The notes under the pieces: generated by a model
Told to the model about the DNA's origin: nothing
The model's input: the letters and a program-made list of their open reading frames with translations, nothing else
Database searches by the model: none
Assembly (NCBI RefSeq): GCF_002886185.1
Contig: NZ_KZ614146.1
Coordinates: 2,340,930 to 2,404,929 of the forward strand
Direction: 5' to 3'
Length of the DNA: 64,000 nucleotides
Origin: Salipaludibacillus neizhouensis
GTDB taxonomy: Bacteria; Bacillota; Bacilli; Bacillales; Salisediminibacteriaceae
Made by a program: the position numbers and the translations under genes
Shown here: one piece after another, positions 34,131-43,327 of the stretch
Numbering within the stretch: the first letter of the stretch is position 1
How the letters are laid out: each line of letters starts with the position of its first letter

Positions 34131-34802
34131 TTATTTTGGTTCCTCAAACTCTATCTCAATTTTACTCCTGATGTCGATATTTTTTAACGCTTGGGAAGCT
34201 AAATGATCGGCTTCACGATTCTGTTTTCTTGAAATTGACTCATACTCCGGTCTTATGCCTAATTGTTTGAATTTAGCTTCAATCCGATCTGCCCAATTGT
34301 TCAAGACTTCCTCTGTACACGCCCATTCGCCGTTTAATTGATTAATCACAACTTGTGAATCTCCAATAAATTGAACAGGTAAATGATGAACTCCCAGAAG
34401 TTCCAGCTCTTGTAAAGCGAGATGAAGAGCTGCGTATTCAGCCTCATTATTCGTCTCAAGCTCTAATATTAATGCGTTTTTTCTAAGTCGAAATGATTTA
34501 CCATTTTGTTCAAAATAAATCGCACAGCCTACGCCTGATTTTCTTGTATCCCGTTCAAAACCACCATCAAAATAAACAGTAACATTATGGGGCTCGGTTT
34601 GGATTTCCTCCATAAACTTTTTTAGTTCCTTTAAAGACCATGTAGTGTCTTGGCTATCAACAAATGTTAAATGTTGGATGCGACCAGTTCTTTCGAGATC
34701 TTCTGCAATTAAAATCGCTTTACCGGCACGCATCTCTTCCGAACTAAAAGAAGTTTCCAGTCCTTTGGGTGTTTTATATGTTAACTCAAATCTAACATTC
34801 AT
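34131..34802 (-). CDS. RNase H-like protein, YpeP/RnhA type
   Basis: The 223-residue length fits the two-domain YpeP-like family. The first 70 residues form a separate small domain. The C-terminal 150 residues form RNase HI with all catalytic acids: VYFDGGFE (Asp), TNNEAEYAAL (Glu), FIGDSQVV (Asp), and NREADHLA (Asp). An intact DEDD site supports activity on RNA-DNA hybrids, unlike some inactive paralogues. AAGGTGG precedes the ATG. It is monocistronic. Confidence 0.88.
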   Translation of the reverse strand: MNVRFELTYKTPKGLETSFSSEEMRAGKAILIAEDLERTGRIQHLTFVDSQDTTWSLKELKKFMEEIQTEPHNVTVYFDGGFERDTRKSGVGCAIYFEQNGKSFRLRKNALILELETNNEAEYAALHLALQELELLGVHHLPVQFIGDSQVVINQLNGEWACTEEVLNNWADRIEAKFKQLGIRPEYESISRKQNREADHLASQALKNIDIRSKIEIEFEEPK

Positions 34803-34899
34803 ACTAAACCACCTTATCTAGGTTTTATTTATAGATTAGAACATACAATCAATTATGTCCATTGTTCCCTTCAAGATGGAGAATTATTTCTCTCTAAAT

Positions 34900-34934
34900 T
34901 TTAAAAAATGACTTGGAAGAAACCAAGTCATTTC
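34900..34934 (-). terminator. Terminator of the thi operon
   Basis: The stem AAATGACTTGG / CCAAGTCATTT overlaps the thiE stop and is followed by T residues on the minus strand. Confidence 0.87.
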
Positions 34935-35605
34935 GTGAACTTTATCTTTTTCGCTTGAGTTACCTCTGATTTTATTTCCTGAGATGCCTTATCAGGTGAT
35001 TCCGCTTTGCTAATAGCTGTAATCACGGAAACACCATCAGCACCTGCTAGAATAACCTCCTGAGTTCTCTTCGCATTGATCCCGCCAATTCCTACAATTG
35101 GAATCGTGTAACCAAGATCACGAATTTGTTCAATTAATGTTGTTCCTTTAACTTCCTTCGCATCTTTTTTCGTTTCTGTCGCATAAATAGGTCCTACACC
35201 TAAATAGTCTGCTCCGCCGGCTACTGCCTTTTCCACTTCTTCTAATGTATGTGCTGAAATACCAATGATTTTATCAGGAAATTCACGTCTCACATACTGT
35301 AGATCTTCATCGTCTTGTCCAATATGAATTCCATCAGCATCCAATTCTTTCGCTAGTTCTAGATCATCATTAACGATAAATAAAGTATTATTTTTCCGAC
35401 AAATAGCTTGTAGTTCTTTGGCAAGCTGTCGCTTTTCAGTCCCAACGAACGCACCCTCTCCTTTTTCCCGAAATTGAAAGATAGAGACGCCTCCATTTAA
35501 AGCCAAATCTAACGTTTTTTGCGGAGAAGTTATACAATTTTGGCTCCCCATAATAAAATACACGCCAAGTGCTTCTCGTAATGTTTCATTTTTAAGATTA
35601 CTCAT
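34928..35605 (-). CDS. thiE: Thiamine-phosphate synthase
   Basis: ThiE joins HMP-pyrophosphate and thiazole phosphate to thiamine monophosphate. The 225-residue TIM barrel has the HMP-PP site (IFQFREKGEGAF), LFIVNDDLELAKELDADGIH, the GVGPIYATETKKDA loop and IPIVGIGGI. AGAGGG lies upstream of the ATG, which overlaps the thiD stop by 8 bp. It is the last gene of thiMDE. Confidence 0.95.
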   Translation of the reverse strand: MSNLKNETLREALGVYFIMGSQNCITSPQKTLDLALNGGVSIFQFREKGEGAFVGTEKRQLAKELQAICRKNNTLFIVNDDLELAKELDADGIHIGQDDEDLQYVRREFPDKIIGISAHTLEEVEKAVAGGADYLGVGPIYATETKKDAKEVKGTTLIEQIRDLGYTIPIVGIGGINAKRTQEVILAGADGVSVITAISKAESPDKASQEIKSEVTQAKKIKFTK

Positions 35606-36419
35606 CTAGATTCCCTCTATTCAGCTGTCTGTTATATGCCCAATGATTGGTAGGTCCATGGCCTTGTCCAATATTTAAATCTTCTGTTATCGCAGCCTGA
35701 GTAAACATAACCGCTATTCTTACGGCTTCTACGATTTCCTTTCCCTTTGCCAATTCAGCCGCTATTACTGCTGAAAAAGTACATCCTGTCCCATGAGTAT
35801 TCACCGTATTTTTTCGAGTATTTTTAAATTCATAGAACTCTTCGCCGTCGTAAAAAAGATCAATTACGTTTTCGCCATCTTCTGCGTGCCCGCCTTTAAT
35901 AACGACACTTTTTGTACCCATCTTAGAAAGGCTTACTGCGGCATCTTTTCGATCCTTTATTGTAACGATCTTTGCACCTGTTAAAACTTCAGCTTCCGGT
36001 ATATTAGGTGTAATGACTGTTGATAGCGGTATTAAATCATGAATAATTGCGGTTACCGCTTCATCTTCGAGTAATTTACTACCACCTTTTGCAATCATGA
36101 CAGGGTCAATCACGATATTTTTCCATTCATAGTAACGTATTTTATTTGCAACTCCCTTAATAATTTCACTTGAAAATAACATGCCTGTTTTCAAAGCATC
36201 TACGCCTAAATCTTCACCTACAGCTGTTAACTGTGCTTCCACCGCTTCCACTGTCATTGGATAAACACCATGGACTCCAAGTGTATTCTGTGCTGTAACA
36301 GCAGTTATCGCTGACATACCATATACTTGTAATTCTTGGAAAACCTTAAGGTCAGCTTGGATCCCTGCTCCTCCACCACTATCTGAACCCGCAATTGTTA
36401 GTGCGTGCTTCACGTTCAT
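35598..36419 (-). CDS. thiD: HMP/HMP-phosphate kinase
   Basis: ThiD phosphorylates HMP twice. The start at 36419 follows AGGAGGGG, giving 273 residues. The ribokinase fold shows LTIAGSDSGGGAGIQADLK at the N-terminus and VNTHGTGCTFSAVIAAELAKG, with the catalytic Cys and anion hole, near residue 210. It lies 23 bp after thiM and overlaps thiE. Confidence 0.95.
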   Translation of the reverse strand: MNVKHALTIAGSDSGGGAGIQADLKVFQELQVYGMSAITAVTAQNTLGVHGVYPMTVEAVEAQLTAVGEDLGVDALKTGMLFSSEIIKGVANKIRYYEWKNIVIDPVMIAKGGSKLLEDEAVTAIIHDLIPLSTVITPNIPEAEVLTGAKIVTIKDRKDAAVSLSKMGTKSVVIKGGHAEDGENVIDLFYDGEEFYEFKNTRKNTVNTHGTGCTFSAVIAAELAKGKEIVEAVRIAVMFTQAAITEDLNIGQGHGPTNHWAYNRQLNRGNLDE

Positions 36420-36442
36420 AGCTTCCCCTCCTCTCTTTTGAA

Positions 36443-37249
36443 TCACACTTCTTTAACGAGTAAGTGTTTTGCGATTATTTCGGAATTAATATTGTTGAGT
36501 TGATTTAAAAATTCTATTTGAAAAGAACCAGGTCCTTTTTCTCCACCTCTTGTCATGGCTCTTTCTGCTGCAATACCATAGGTTGCCAATGCAGCTACTG
36601 TGCCAGTTAACAGATCCTTTTCCGTAGAGATAAAAGCTCCAATTACAGCGCTTAACAGGCAACCAGCCCCAGTAATTTTGGATAACATCTCGTGTCCATT
36701 TTCTACTAAGTAAGTCGACGTTCCATTTGAAACGACATCTTCTTTTCCTGTAATCACTACTGTCGTGTTAAATTGCTTGGCAGCATTTTTTGCTAAGTCT
36801 ACTTTATTTCCGCCGGTTTCTCCAGCTTCTACACCTCTTATTTCCCACTGCTGTCCAATCATGTGAGATATTTCTGCTGCATTGCCTCTCAGCACAGTTA
36901 CCGCTATTTTATCCATCATGTTTCTGGCCACCTTTGTACGGTATGGCGTTGCTCCTGCTCCAACAGGATCAAACACTACTGGGATACCTTTTTCATTAGC
37001 AGCTTTGCCGGCAAGCACCATGGATTTCACCTTGTTTTCATCCAATGTTCCTATATTTAAAATGAGTGCTTGTGCGTTACTTGTCATATCTTCAACCTCT
37101 TCTTTTGCATGGGCCATTACGGGTGCAGCGCCGAGCGATAAAAGACCATTTGCGGTGAAATTAGTCACAACCTCATTGGTTATATTGTGGATTAGGGATT
37201 TACGTTCTCTTAATTCGTTTAAAATTTCTGCAATTTTTTGATTATTCAT
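36443..37249 (-). CDS. thiM: Hydroxyethylthiazole kinase
   Basis: ThiM phosphorylates the thiazole moiety for salvage. The start at 37249 is preferred over 37255 because AGGAG is then 8 nt away. The 268-residue protein has IHNITNEVVTNFTANGLL at the start, VFDPVGAGATPYR in the middle, and the catalytic GAGCLLSAVIGAF. It is first in the thiMDE operon, behind the TPP riboswitch. With ThiD and ThiE it gives salvage of thiamine from its two moieties. Confidence 0.95.
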   Translation of the reverse strand: MNNQKIAEILNELRERKSLIHNITNEVVTNFTANGLLSLGAAPVMAHAKEEVEDMTSNAQALILNIGTLDENKVKSMVLAGKAANEKGIPVVFDPVGAGATPYRTKVARNMMDKIAVTVLRGNAAEISHMIGQQWEIRGVEAGETGGNKVDLAKNAAKQFNTTVVITGKEDVVSNGTSTYLVENGHEMLSKITGAGCLLSAVIGAFISTEKDLLTGTVAALATYGIAAERAMTRGGEKGPGSFQIEFLNQLNNINSEIIAKHLLVKEV

Positions 37250-37275
37250 TTTCATTCTCCTCTCAATTTATGTAA

Positions 37276-37393
37276 TAAGAAAAACGCATAGCCGTCTTTT
37301 ATTAAATGCAGCGTCAGCTTCCACCGCCATTTTTTTAAGTATCAAGGATGGGCTTCCCTTGATACGCGCGGTGTGTAGCTGCCATCTTATCTT
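37276..37393. repeat. Dispersed structured element, copy B, in the thi leader
   Basis: TAAGAAAAACGCATAGCCGTC begins the element. The long stem is CAGCTTCCACCGC with GCGGTGTGTAGCTG around an inner GTATCAAGG / CCTTGATAC hairpin. It lies between the riboswitch terminator and thiM, so it is transcribed with the operon in antisense orientation to the order given. Confidence 0.85.
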
Positions 37394-37399
37394 TTGAAA

Positions 37400-37428
37400 A
37401 CAAAAAAGCTTCCTCAGTTAGGAAGCGG
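37400..37428 (-). terminator. Riboswitch expression-platform terminator
   Basis: GCTTCCT / AGGAAGC closes a 5-nt loop and is followed by TTTTTT on the minus strand, 60 nt after the TPP aptamer. Confidence 0.85.
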
Positions 37429-37487
37429 GTAAACGCGATACTTTATGAACTAACTAATTGTAACCTATGTTAATTCGATAAAGGAAT

Positions 37488-37577
37488 CATCCACTTTCCT
37501 ACGCTGGTATCAACCAGATCAGGTTAAAAGGGTTAAGGTAACGCACCTCTCTCAGCTAGATAAAGCACCCCTAGTGT
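37488..37577 (-). promoter_or_regulatory. TPP riboswitch (THI element)
   Basis: On the minus strand the conserved blocks are in order: GGGGTGC, GCTGAGAGAGG, ACCCTTTTAACCTGATCTGG and GATACCAGCGTAGG. It precedes thiMDE and a terminator, so TPP would cause early termination. Confidence 0.95.
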
Positions 37578-37602
37578 CTCTTATTCAATTGAAATTTTCT
37601 CC

Positions 37603-37631
37603 ATGTTAGCATAATACTTCTTTTCTTACAA
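37603..37631 (-). promoter_or_regulatory. thi operon promoter
   Basis: TTGTAA, 17 bp, TAACAT with TATG upstream of the -10; the predicted start is just before the riboswitch. Confidence 0.5.
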
Positions 37632-37696
37632 CGAACTCGCTGTACTCTTATTATTCTATTTAGGTAACTATTGGACTTCCTAATATCATTATACAG

Positions 37697-37742
37697 AAAA
37701 AGCTAGCTTAGAAGATATCTAAACTAGCTTTTCAGAAACATT
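37697..37742 (-). terminator. Terminator of the CwlO-like gene
   Basis: AAAAGCTAG pairs with CTAGCTTTT around an inner AGA/TCT, next to the stop codon. Confidence 0.8.
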
Positions 37743-37743
37743 A

Positions 37744-39084
37744 TTAATTAACTCGGACAACAACTCCGCTGAAATTATCCGCCCAATATCCGCTATTCAT
37801 ATTAGCAACTGCAACTCCTGTTGAACTTTGAGAACCAATAAATTGGCCTCCACCAATATAAATACCTACATGTCCATTAGTTTTGTAAGTATTAAAAAAT
37901 ACTAGGTCTCCAGGTTGCTTATCACTACTAGAAATTCTTTGTCCTGCATTAACTAATCCACCAGTACTAGCAGGTAGTGATTTACCGACTTGCGAGAATG
38001 ACCAGCTTACAAAAGCTGAGCAGTCAAAACGACCATTTGCTATATCAGAGGATGATCTCCCTCCTCCAAAAACATAGGTTGAATTCCCAATGTATTTACG
38101 TCCAACTTGGGTGACTGACCCACCATAGCTTGAAGGAGCAGGCGCTGCCTTTGTTTCACTTGATGAACTTTTACTTTTATTATCAGTATTAGTTACTGTT
38201 GTATTAGTGTTTGCATCTGAAGCAGAAGCAACATTTGGACTTGACGAAGAATTAGTGTTACTCTGAGTTGCTGCCGCCTCTTCCTCTGCTTGTCTTGCAA
38301 TCTCAGCTTCTTCTGCCTTTCTTAAGTCTTCTTGACGTTGAATTTCAGCATCAATCTTAGCCTGTATTTCTGCTTCTTCTGATTGAAGATTACTATCTTC
38401 TTCTAACAATCTTGCCATCTTTGATTCAATTTCAGCTTCTTTTGATTTTAACTCGTTTTTAAGTTCATCGTTACGTTGGTTTTGGTCTTCTAAATGATGT
38501 TTCATTCCAACTAGTTCTGTTTGCAATTCTTCAAGTTCATCTAATTTCCCCTGAACGGTTGCCTGTTTTTCTTCTAGTTCTTTTTGGTTGATCTCTAATT
38601 GTTCAATAAAATCATTATCAGCTTTAGCAATTCGAGTGATTGTAACAGAACGAGTAACAAAATCTCCAAAGCTGTCAGCGCCTAATAGAACTTCTAAATA
38701 CCTGGAACTGCCACCATTTTTTTGGTAAGCGTTCGCACGGTCTTTCAACATTTCAAATCGAATTTCAATATCATCTTCCAATTCTTTGATTTCAACTTCG
38801 AGTTTTTCAACTTCTTTTTCTGTAGAGTCCACTTCTTCATTTGTATCATCAATCGTTTTTTGGTTCGCAACCAAAGCTTCATCAATACTAGCAATCTCAT
38901 TATTAATCTCATCTAAATCACTAACTAATTCCGCTAACTCTTGCTCAGCATCTGATAAACCCGACTGGATTATTGTTCTTTCTTCTTTTATAGTATCTAA
39001 TTCAGTATTTGCGAATACATTAGGTATAACTAGCAAGCTACCCATACCAATTATGAATGATAGTCCCAATATTTTTTTCAACAT
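37744..39084 (-). CDS. Secreted NlpC/P60 D,L-endopeptidase with coiled coil (CwlO-like)
   Basis: A signal peptide ending VFANTELD is followed by a 230-residue coiled coil (Glu/Lys/Leu heptads), a Ser/Thr/Asn-rich linker, and a C-terminal NlpC/P60 domain. The catalytic Cys is in RFDCSAFVSWSF, the His in NGHVGIYIGGG. The protein has 446 residues. CwlO-type enzymes cut stem peptides at the D-Glu-DAP bond for cell elongation and are controlled through FtsEX. AGGGGGAAG precedes the ATG. It is monocistronic. Confidence 0.92.
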   Translation of the reverse strand: MLKKILGLSFIIGMGSLLVIPNVFANTELDTIKEERTIIQSGLSDAEQELAELVSDLDEINNEIASIDEALVANQKTIDDTNEEVDSTEKEVEKLEVEIKELEDDIEIRFEMLKDRANAYQKNGGSSRYLEVLLGADSFGDFVTRSVTITRIAKADNDFIEQLEINQKELEEKQATVQGKLDELEELQTELVGMKHHLEDQNQRNDELKNELKSKEAEIESKMARLLEEDSNLQSEEAEIQAKIDAEIQRQEDLRKAEEAEIARQAEEEAAATQSNTNSSSSPNVASASDANTNTTVTNTDNKSKSSSSETKAAPAPSSYGGSVTQVGRKYIGNSTYVFGGGRSSSDIANGRFDCSAFVSWSFSQVGKSLPASTGGLVNAGQRISSSDKQPGDLVFFNTYKTNGHVGIYIGGGQFIGSQSSTGVAVANMNSGYWADNFSGVVVRVN

Positions 39085-39473
39085 TCTTCCCCCTGTGATT
39101 TGCTGTGTTGGATAAGCGACTTTTGACTTATGTCTTCTGTTTGAATTAATTATGTAATAATAACAATGATGTTTACTATAAATGTCCTAATTCATAGCTT
39201 TAGAATAATTATTTTTCTGTATCACTAGATGAATAATATCATCCTAAGATAACAGTTGTGTAATAGAAATATTACAGTTGTGTTTCAATGTAATAAAAAG
39301 AAGACCATCTGACTATTAATAAGCTATTCTGTCACATCATACAGCTTTTTACCTACCATATAACATGAAACACCAAATTTCTTCAGTAAAATCCTTACAT
39401 TCTGCCTATGAACTACTAGTCTAATATTCAAAAAAAAGACTAGTGAGTTATCACTAGTCCCTCTTATATCTAG
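39085..39473. other. Upstream region of the CwlO-like gene
   Basis: No gene. ACAGTTGTGT occurs at 39252 and 39274 as a 22-bp direct repeat. Between them TGTAATAGAAATATTACA is a near-perfect dyad. These may be operator sites. A WalR-type box was considered but the match is poor. Confidence 0.45.
39430..39460 (-). terminator. Terminator of the YebE-like gene
   Basis: GACTAGTGA / TCACTAGTC encloses a 4-nt loop and runs into seven T residues on the minus strand. Confidence 0.88.
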
Positions 39474-40037
39474 TTATGCAGATTCTTGCTTTTCTTTTCT
39501 CTTTTTCAGAAACAGTTCCCGACGTTTTTTCATCCCCTTCGTTATATAGCCACCTTTGAAATTCCGAGGCTCATAAGAAGCGACAAACGCCTTCTCTTCA
39601 TATTGATCAATTAATCGATAGAACTCTTTTTCACGATCTCTTCTAGATGTACAATAGAGTAAATATCTATCGGTATCGATTCCCTCGACAGAAGAAGTAG
39701 ATACACTAAATCCAACTTCACGAAGTCTATTTATTAATTCCTGGTTCTTTCTTGGAATGTTTGCTTCAATGGATACATAACCAATAGCCAGTTTTTCTTC
39801 AATTAATGCTCCTAAATATAAACCAACACCAAAACCTAATGCATAGGCTCCCATATTGTAATAATTTGATAAGTCACTTAAAACGATTCCTATTGCAACC
39901 ACGTAAATCATACCTTCTAAAATACCAAGTCCAGAAGCCTTACCTTTTTGAGACTTTACCATCATTATAGTACGTAACGTGAAGATTGGCACATACAAAA
40001 GTTGTGCTAAAAATATTAACAATGCTTCTAATAACAT
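39474..40037 (-). CDS. yebE: UPF0316 membrane protein, YebE-like (DUF2179)
   Basis: The start at 40037 follows AGAGGTGG, giving 187 residues. Three hydrophobic helices occupy the first 85 residues, with [19 protein letters not shown]2179 domain follows ([20 protein letters not shown] and [20 protein letters not shown]). This domain occurs in several Bacillus membrane proteins. Function is unknown. Confidence 0.85.
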   Translation of the reverse strand: MLLEALLIFLAQLLYVPIFTLRTIMMVKSQKGKASGLGILEGMIYVVAIGIVLSDLSNYYNMGAYALGFGVGLYLGALIEEKLAIGYVSIEANIPRKNQELINRLREVGFSVSTSSVEGIDTDRYLLYCTSRRDREKEFYRLIDQYEEKAFVASYEPRNFKGGYITKGMKKRRELFLKKRKEKQESA

Positions 40038-40175
40038 AACATCCACCTCTTTCTAATTCCAAAATATATTCTATACAGAGAATAGAGAAAAAGATATAGT
40101 TTTCATAAAAAAGTTTTCGAGAAATTTTGGCAACGACTTTTCGGTCCGTTTTTAAATGTAAATTTGCCAAACATT

Positions 40176-40970
40176 CTATTTTTGGCGGAGCTGTTTACCT
40201 GCTACTTTCTCAATTAGAGATGGAAATAGCTGATAGAGTTTCGAACCTATCCCCATCCACAAAGGTAAATTAAGTTCTCTTTTAGGTTTATCTATGAGTC
40301 GAACTATTTTATGAGCAACAACATAAGGATCAAGCATGAATTTCTTCACACTTTTTTCATACTGTCCGGTTTTATCTGCATGCTCAAAAAAAGCAGTTTG
40401 GACAGGGCCCGGATTCACAACACTAACGTAGATCGGCTTATCATGAAGTTCCATTCTTAAGGCATTAGCAAAACCCAACACCGCGTGTTTACTAGCTGAA
40501 TATGCACTTGATTTCGGTGTAGCCAGTTTTCCTGCTTGTGAACCGATAAAAATTATTTGTCCAAAACCTTTTTCAAGCATACAAGGAAGAACTGCTTTCG
40601 TACAGGCAATCGTTCCTAAAACGTTTACCCGAAACATTGCTTCAATATCATTTATGTCCGCATCCTCTACAAGATCAAATTTGGCGAAGCCTGCATTGTT
40701 AATTAATGTCGTTATCATCCCAATATTTTCATAAATGTGCTGGAAAGTATAGTGGATATCTTCTGTATTAGACACATCCAATTTATAAAAAGGGACTGTT
40801 ATTCCTGTTTCATCAAAAATAGCTTCGGCTACTTTTTTTAACTTATCCTCTGATCTGGCTAGCAAAATTGGAGTGCCGCCTCTTCTCGCAACCTCAAATG
40901 CCATCTCTTCACCTATTCCTCCCGAAGCTCCTGAGATAGCTACTAGTTCATCTAAAAGTTTCTTTGTCAC
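40176..40970 (-). CDS. yqjQ: Short-chain dehydrogenase, YqjQ-like
   Basis: The start is GTG at 40970 with AAAGGA 10 nt upstream, giving 264 residues. The SDR motifs are VAISGASGGIGEEMA, NNAG, and the catalytic Ser/Tyr/Lys of GSQAGKL and YSASKHA. The substrate is unknown. It is divergent from proI, as yqjQ and proI are neighbours in B. subtilis. Its C-terminal basic tail (GKQLRQK) is typical of the branch. Confidence 0.85.
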   Translation of the reverse strand: MTKKLLDELVAISGASGGIGEEMAFEVARRGGTPILLARSEDKLKKVAEAIFDETGITVPFYKLDVSNTEDIHYTFQHIYENIGMITTLINNAGFAKFDLVEDADINDIEAMFRVNVLGTIACTKAVLPCMLEKGFGQIIFIGSQAGKLATPKSSAYSASKHAVLGFANALRMELHDKPIYVSVVNPGPVQTAFFEHADKTGQYEKSVKKFMLDPYVVAHKIVRLIDKPKRELNLPLWMGIGSKLYQLFPSLIEKVAGKQLRQK

Positions 40971-41055
40971 GCAGACAACATCCTTTCTTATATTCAAGTT
41001 GGTTATATTATAATTGTCAATTCAACGTTAGTCGAAAATAATATATTATTTCAAG

Positions 41056-41084
41056 TTGACATACTTCTTAAGCACATCCATAAT
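41056..41084 (+). promoter_or_regulatory. proI promoter
   Basis: TTGACA, 17 bp, CATAAT, 46 bp before the start codon. Confidence 0.65.
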
Positions 41085-41130
41085 AAGGAGAATTTAAATA
41101 ATCAGAAAGTTTAGAAAAGGTGGAATCTTA

Positions 41131-41946
41131 ATGACATTGAATATTACAATGATTGGTGCTGGTTCTATGGCTGAGGCACTAATCGGTGGTTGGGTAAAAG
41201 ATAGCAAGGTCTCCCCTGACAGCATTATGGTCACTAACTATAGCAATGATTTTAAACTTCAAGAGCTTAAAAAGAAATACGGTATTTCAATATCTAGATC
41301 GGTAGATGAACTCTCCGAACATGCTGATGTTGTTTTCTTAGCATGTAAACCAAAAGATTGGGAAAAAGCCTTAGATCCCTTTCGATTTACCATGAAGCAA
41401 GGTACTCCATTAGTGTCCGTGATGGCAGGAGTAACCATACAATCCATGGAAAATTTCTTTGGGGATCATGCTATCCCAGTCATAAGAAGTATTCCAAATA
41501 CTTCTGCCATCGTTCAAGCCTCGATGACTCCTTATTCAATCGGAAAGTGGATCAGCCTAGAAAACAAAAAAGCAGTAACGCATTTGCTTCAATTTGTTGG
41601 ACAAATCGCAGAAGTACCTGAAGAGAAGATTGACGCGATGACTGCTTTAACAGGTACTGGACCCGCTTATATTTATTATCTAATGGAATCAATGGAAAAA
41701 GCCGCCGAGAAAATTGGCATCGATCCAGAATTGGCTCGTCACCTTGTTTCGCAAACATTACTAGGCGCTAGTATTCGGGTGCAAGAAAACGTGTTCTCCC
41801 CAAAGTCACTTTATGAGCAAATCATGAGTCCGGGTGGAACAACAGAAGCAGGATTTAACGTACTGAAGGAACGCGGCGTTCAAGATGCTATGGTCGAATG
41901 CATTGAGAAAGCTTATGAACGTTCACAAGAGTTGGGGAATAAGTGA
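41131..41946 (+). CDS. proI: Pyrroline-5-carboxylate reductase
   Basis: The 271-residue enzyme reduces P5C to proline with NAD(P)H. The N-terminal MIGAGSMAEALIGGW binds the cofactor, and ALTGTGPAYIYYLMES and IMSPGGTTEAGFNVL form the active site. AAAGGTGG precedes the ATG. It is monocistronic and ends at a clear terminator. The choice of the ProI paralogue over ProG/ProH rests on its yqjQ neighbour. Confidence 0.9.
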   Translation: MTLNITMIGAGSMAEALIGGWVKDSKVSPDSIMVTNYSNDFKLQELKKKYGISISRSVDELSEHADVVFLACKPKDWEKALDPFRFTMKQGTPLVSVMAGVTIQSMENFFGDHAIPVIRSIPNTSAIVQASMTPYSIGKWISLENKKAVTHLLQFVGQIAEVPEEKIDAMTALTGTGPAYIYYLMESMEKAAEKIGIDPELARHLVSQTLLGASIRVQENVFSPKSLYEQIMSPGGTTEAGFNVLKERGVQDAMVECIEKAYERSQELGNK

Positions 41947-42035
41947 AACCAAAGTAAAGGCTGGAAAAACGAACTCTAGGCGAATTCAAAGCAACAATCT
42001 AAAAGAAACATCTTTTATTTAATTGAGCATCACCA

Positions 42036-42072
42036 CCTCCAATGATGAAAACATTGGAGGTTTCTTCTTTTA
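42036..42072 (+). terminator. Terminator after proI
   Basis: CCTCCAATG / CATTGGAGG encloses a 7-nt loop and is followed by TTTCTTCTTTT. Confidence 0.88.
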
Positions 42073-42140
42073 TCCCATTCAAGTAAAATTGAAGAGTATT
42101 TGACTATTACACAATCAAATGACCTTCGGAGGAAATTATA

Positions 42141-42956
42141 ATGACAGAAGAAAAACCGCAAAAAATCTGGAAACATACATTGCATAAGATTGTAGAAAGC
42201 ACTCTTTTCATCAGCATCATTATCACGTTAATAGTAATAAATGCAATTATAGTAGGCTTAGAAACCTATCCTACTATTTATGAGGAATACAGCTCTTGGT
42301 TTTGGGCTGCTGATACTGTTCTTCTATGGATTTTCACAGTCGAAATAGCTTTAAGGTTACTGGCAGCGCCAAGTCTAAAACAGTTTTTTAAAAACAATTG
42401 GAACTGGTTTGATTTCCTCATAGTTGGTGCCAGTCACTTATTTATAGGGGCACACTTTGTCACCGTCTTAAGGGTCTTACGTGTTTTGAGAGTATTCCGT
42501 GCTATTTCTGTCATACCATCACTAAGAAAACTAGTAGATGCCTTGTTAATGACTATTCCGGCTTTAGGTAACATCTTGTTATTAATGGGAATTATCTTTT
42601 ATATTTTTGCAGTTATCGGAACAATGCTTTTTCAACAAGTCGCGCCAGAATACTTCGGAAGTTTACAATTATCACTTCTTACCCTTTTTCAGGTAGTCAC
42701 TCTGGAATCTTGGGCAAGCCAGGTTATGAGGCCTATTTTTGCGGAGCTCCCATGGTCGTGGGTCTATTTTGTGAGTTTTGTATTAGTCGGCACCTTTGTT
42801 GTCTTTAATTTGTTTATAGGCGTTATTGTTAACAACGTAGATAAGGCAGAGAATAATGAAGAAGAAACTGAAGACACACATGCAGAAGTGAAAGAATTAC
42901 GTAAAGAAGTAAAAGAGCTCACAGAACTAATTAAAACCGAATTCTCCAAAAAGTAA
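42141..42956 (+). CDS. NaChBac-type voltage-gated sodium channel
   Basis: The protein has 271 residues, close to the 274 of NaChBac. S1-S4 occupy residues 15-125, with the voltage sensor VTVLRVLRVLRVFRAISVI carrying Arg at every third position. The pore domain has the selectivity filter VTLESWASQ, the exact NaChBac-family sequence. The C-terminal tail is an acidic neck followed by a coiled coil that forms the tetramer. Such channels import Na+ for motility and pH control in alkaliphiles. GGAGGAAAT precedes the ATG. It is monocistronic. Confidence 0.95.
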   Translation: MTEEKPQKIWKHTLHKIVESTLFISIIITLIVINAIIVGLETYPTIYEEYSSWFWAADTVLLWIFTVEIALRLLAAPSLKQFFKNNWNWFDFLIVGASHLFIGAHFVTVLRVLRVLRVFRAISVIPSLRKLVDALLMTIPALGNILLLMGIIFYIFAVIGTMLFQQVAPEYFGSLQLSLLTLFQVVTLESWASQVMRPIFAELPWSWVYFVSFVLVGTFVVFNLFIGVIVNNVDKAENNEEETEDTHAEVKELRKEVKELTELIKTEFSKK

Positions 42957-43327
42957 AGATGCCCTCACTTCAATATCTGATCGTTTATTTGAAATATAAG
43001 TATTCTTTTAGAAAACACCCTTAAAGCAGTTCCAATTTTTTTAGTGAAAACCAATAATTTTATAAATTATCTTGCTAAAAAGAACATTATTTTTATTCAA
43101 GAATAATGTTCCTCTATAAAGAATATGCTCTCTGACATTGCATCCAACAACTATGAAATCGGCGTATTTCCACGGTATATAAGCAAAATTGATATAATAT
43201 TCCGTTTATTAAGGATGAAGAAAATATAACCAATAAGGATCGATTGTTAGATTATCTAACGAAAATTATTTCCTTCTAGCTATTCCATGATATAGTATGA
43301 AAAACGATGGAGAAGGAAGGGGTTCCT
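42957..43327. other. Region between sodium channel and tnrA
   Basis: A hairpin GAACATTATT / AATAATGTTC at about 43083-43113 lacks a T run. Further on is the TnrA-type box and the tnrA promoter (separate entries). No gene is seen. Confidence 0.5.
43245..43261 (+). promoter_or_regulatory. TnrA/GlnR-type operator upstream of tnrA
   Basis: TGTTAGATTATCTAACG matches TGTNAN7TNACA at all but the last fixed base. Its centre lies about 50 bp before the start expected from TATAGT at 43291-43296, the place where TnrA activates. Confidence 0.65.

Noticed and set aside
39145-39180. WalR box upstream of the CwlO-like gene
   Set aside because: TGTTAT-N5-CATAAT has two mismatches in the second half-site, too weak to call.
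43083-43113. Hairpin downstream of the sodium channel as a terminator
   Set aside because: The 10-bp stem has no T run after it on either strand, so termination is not supported.
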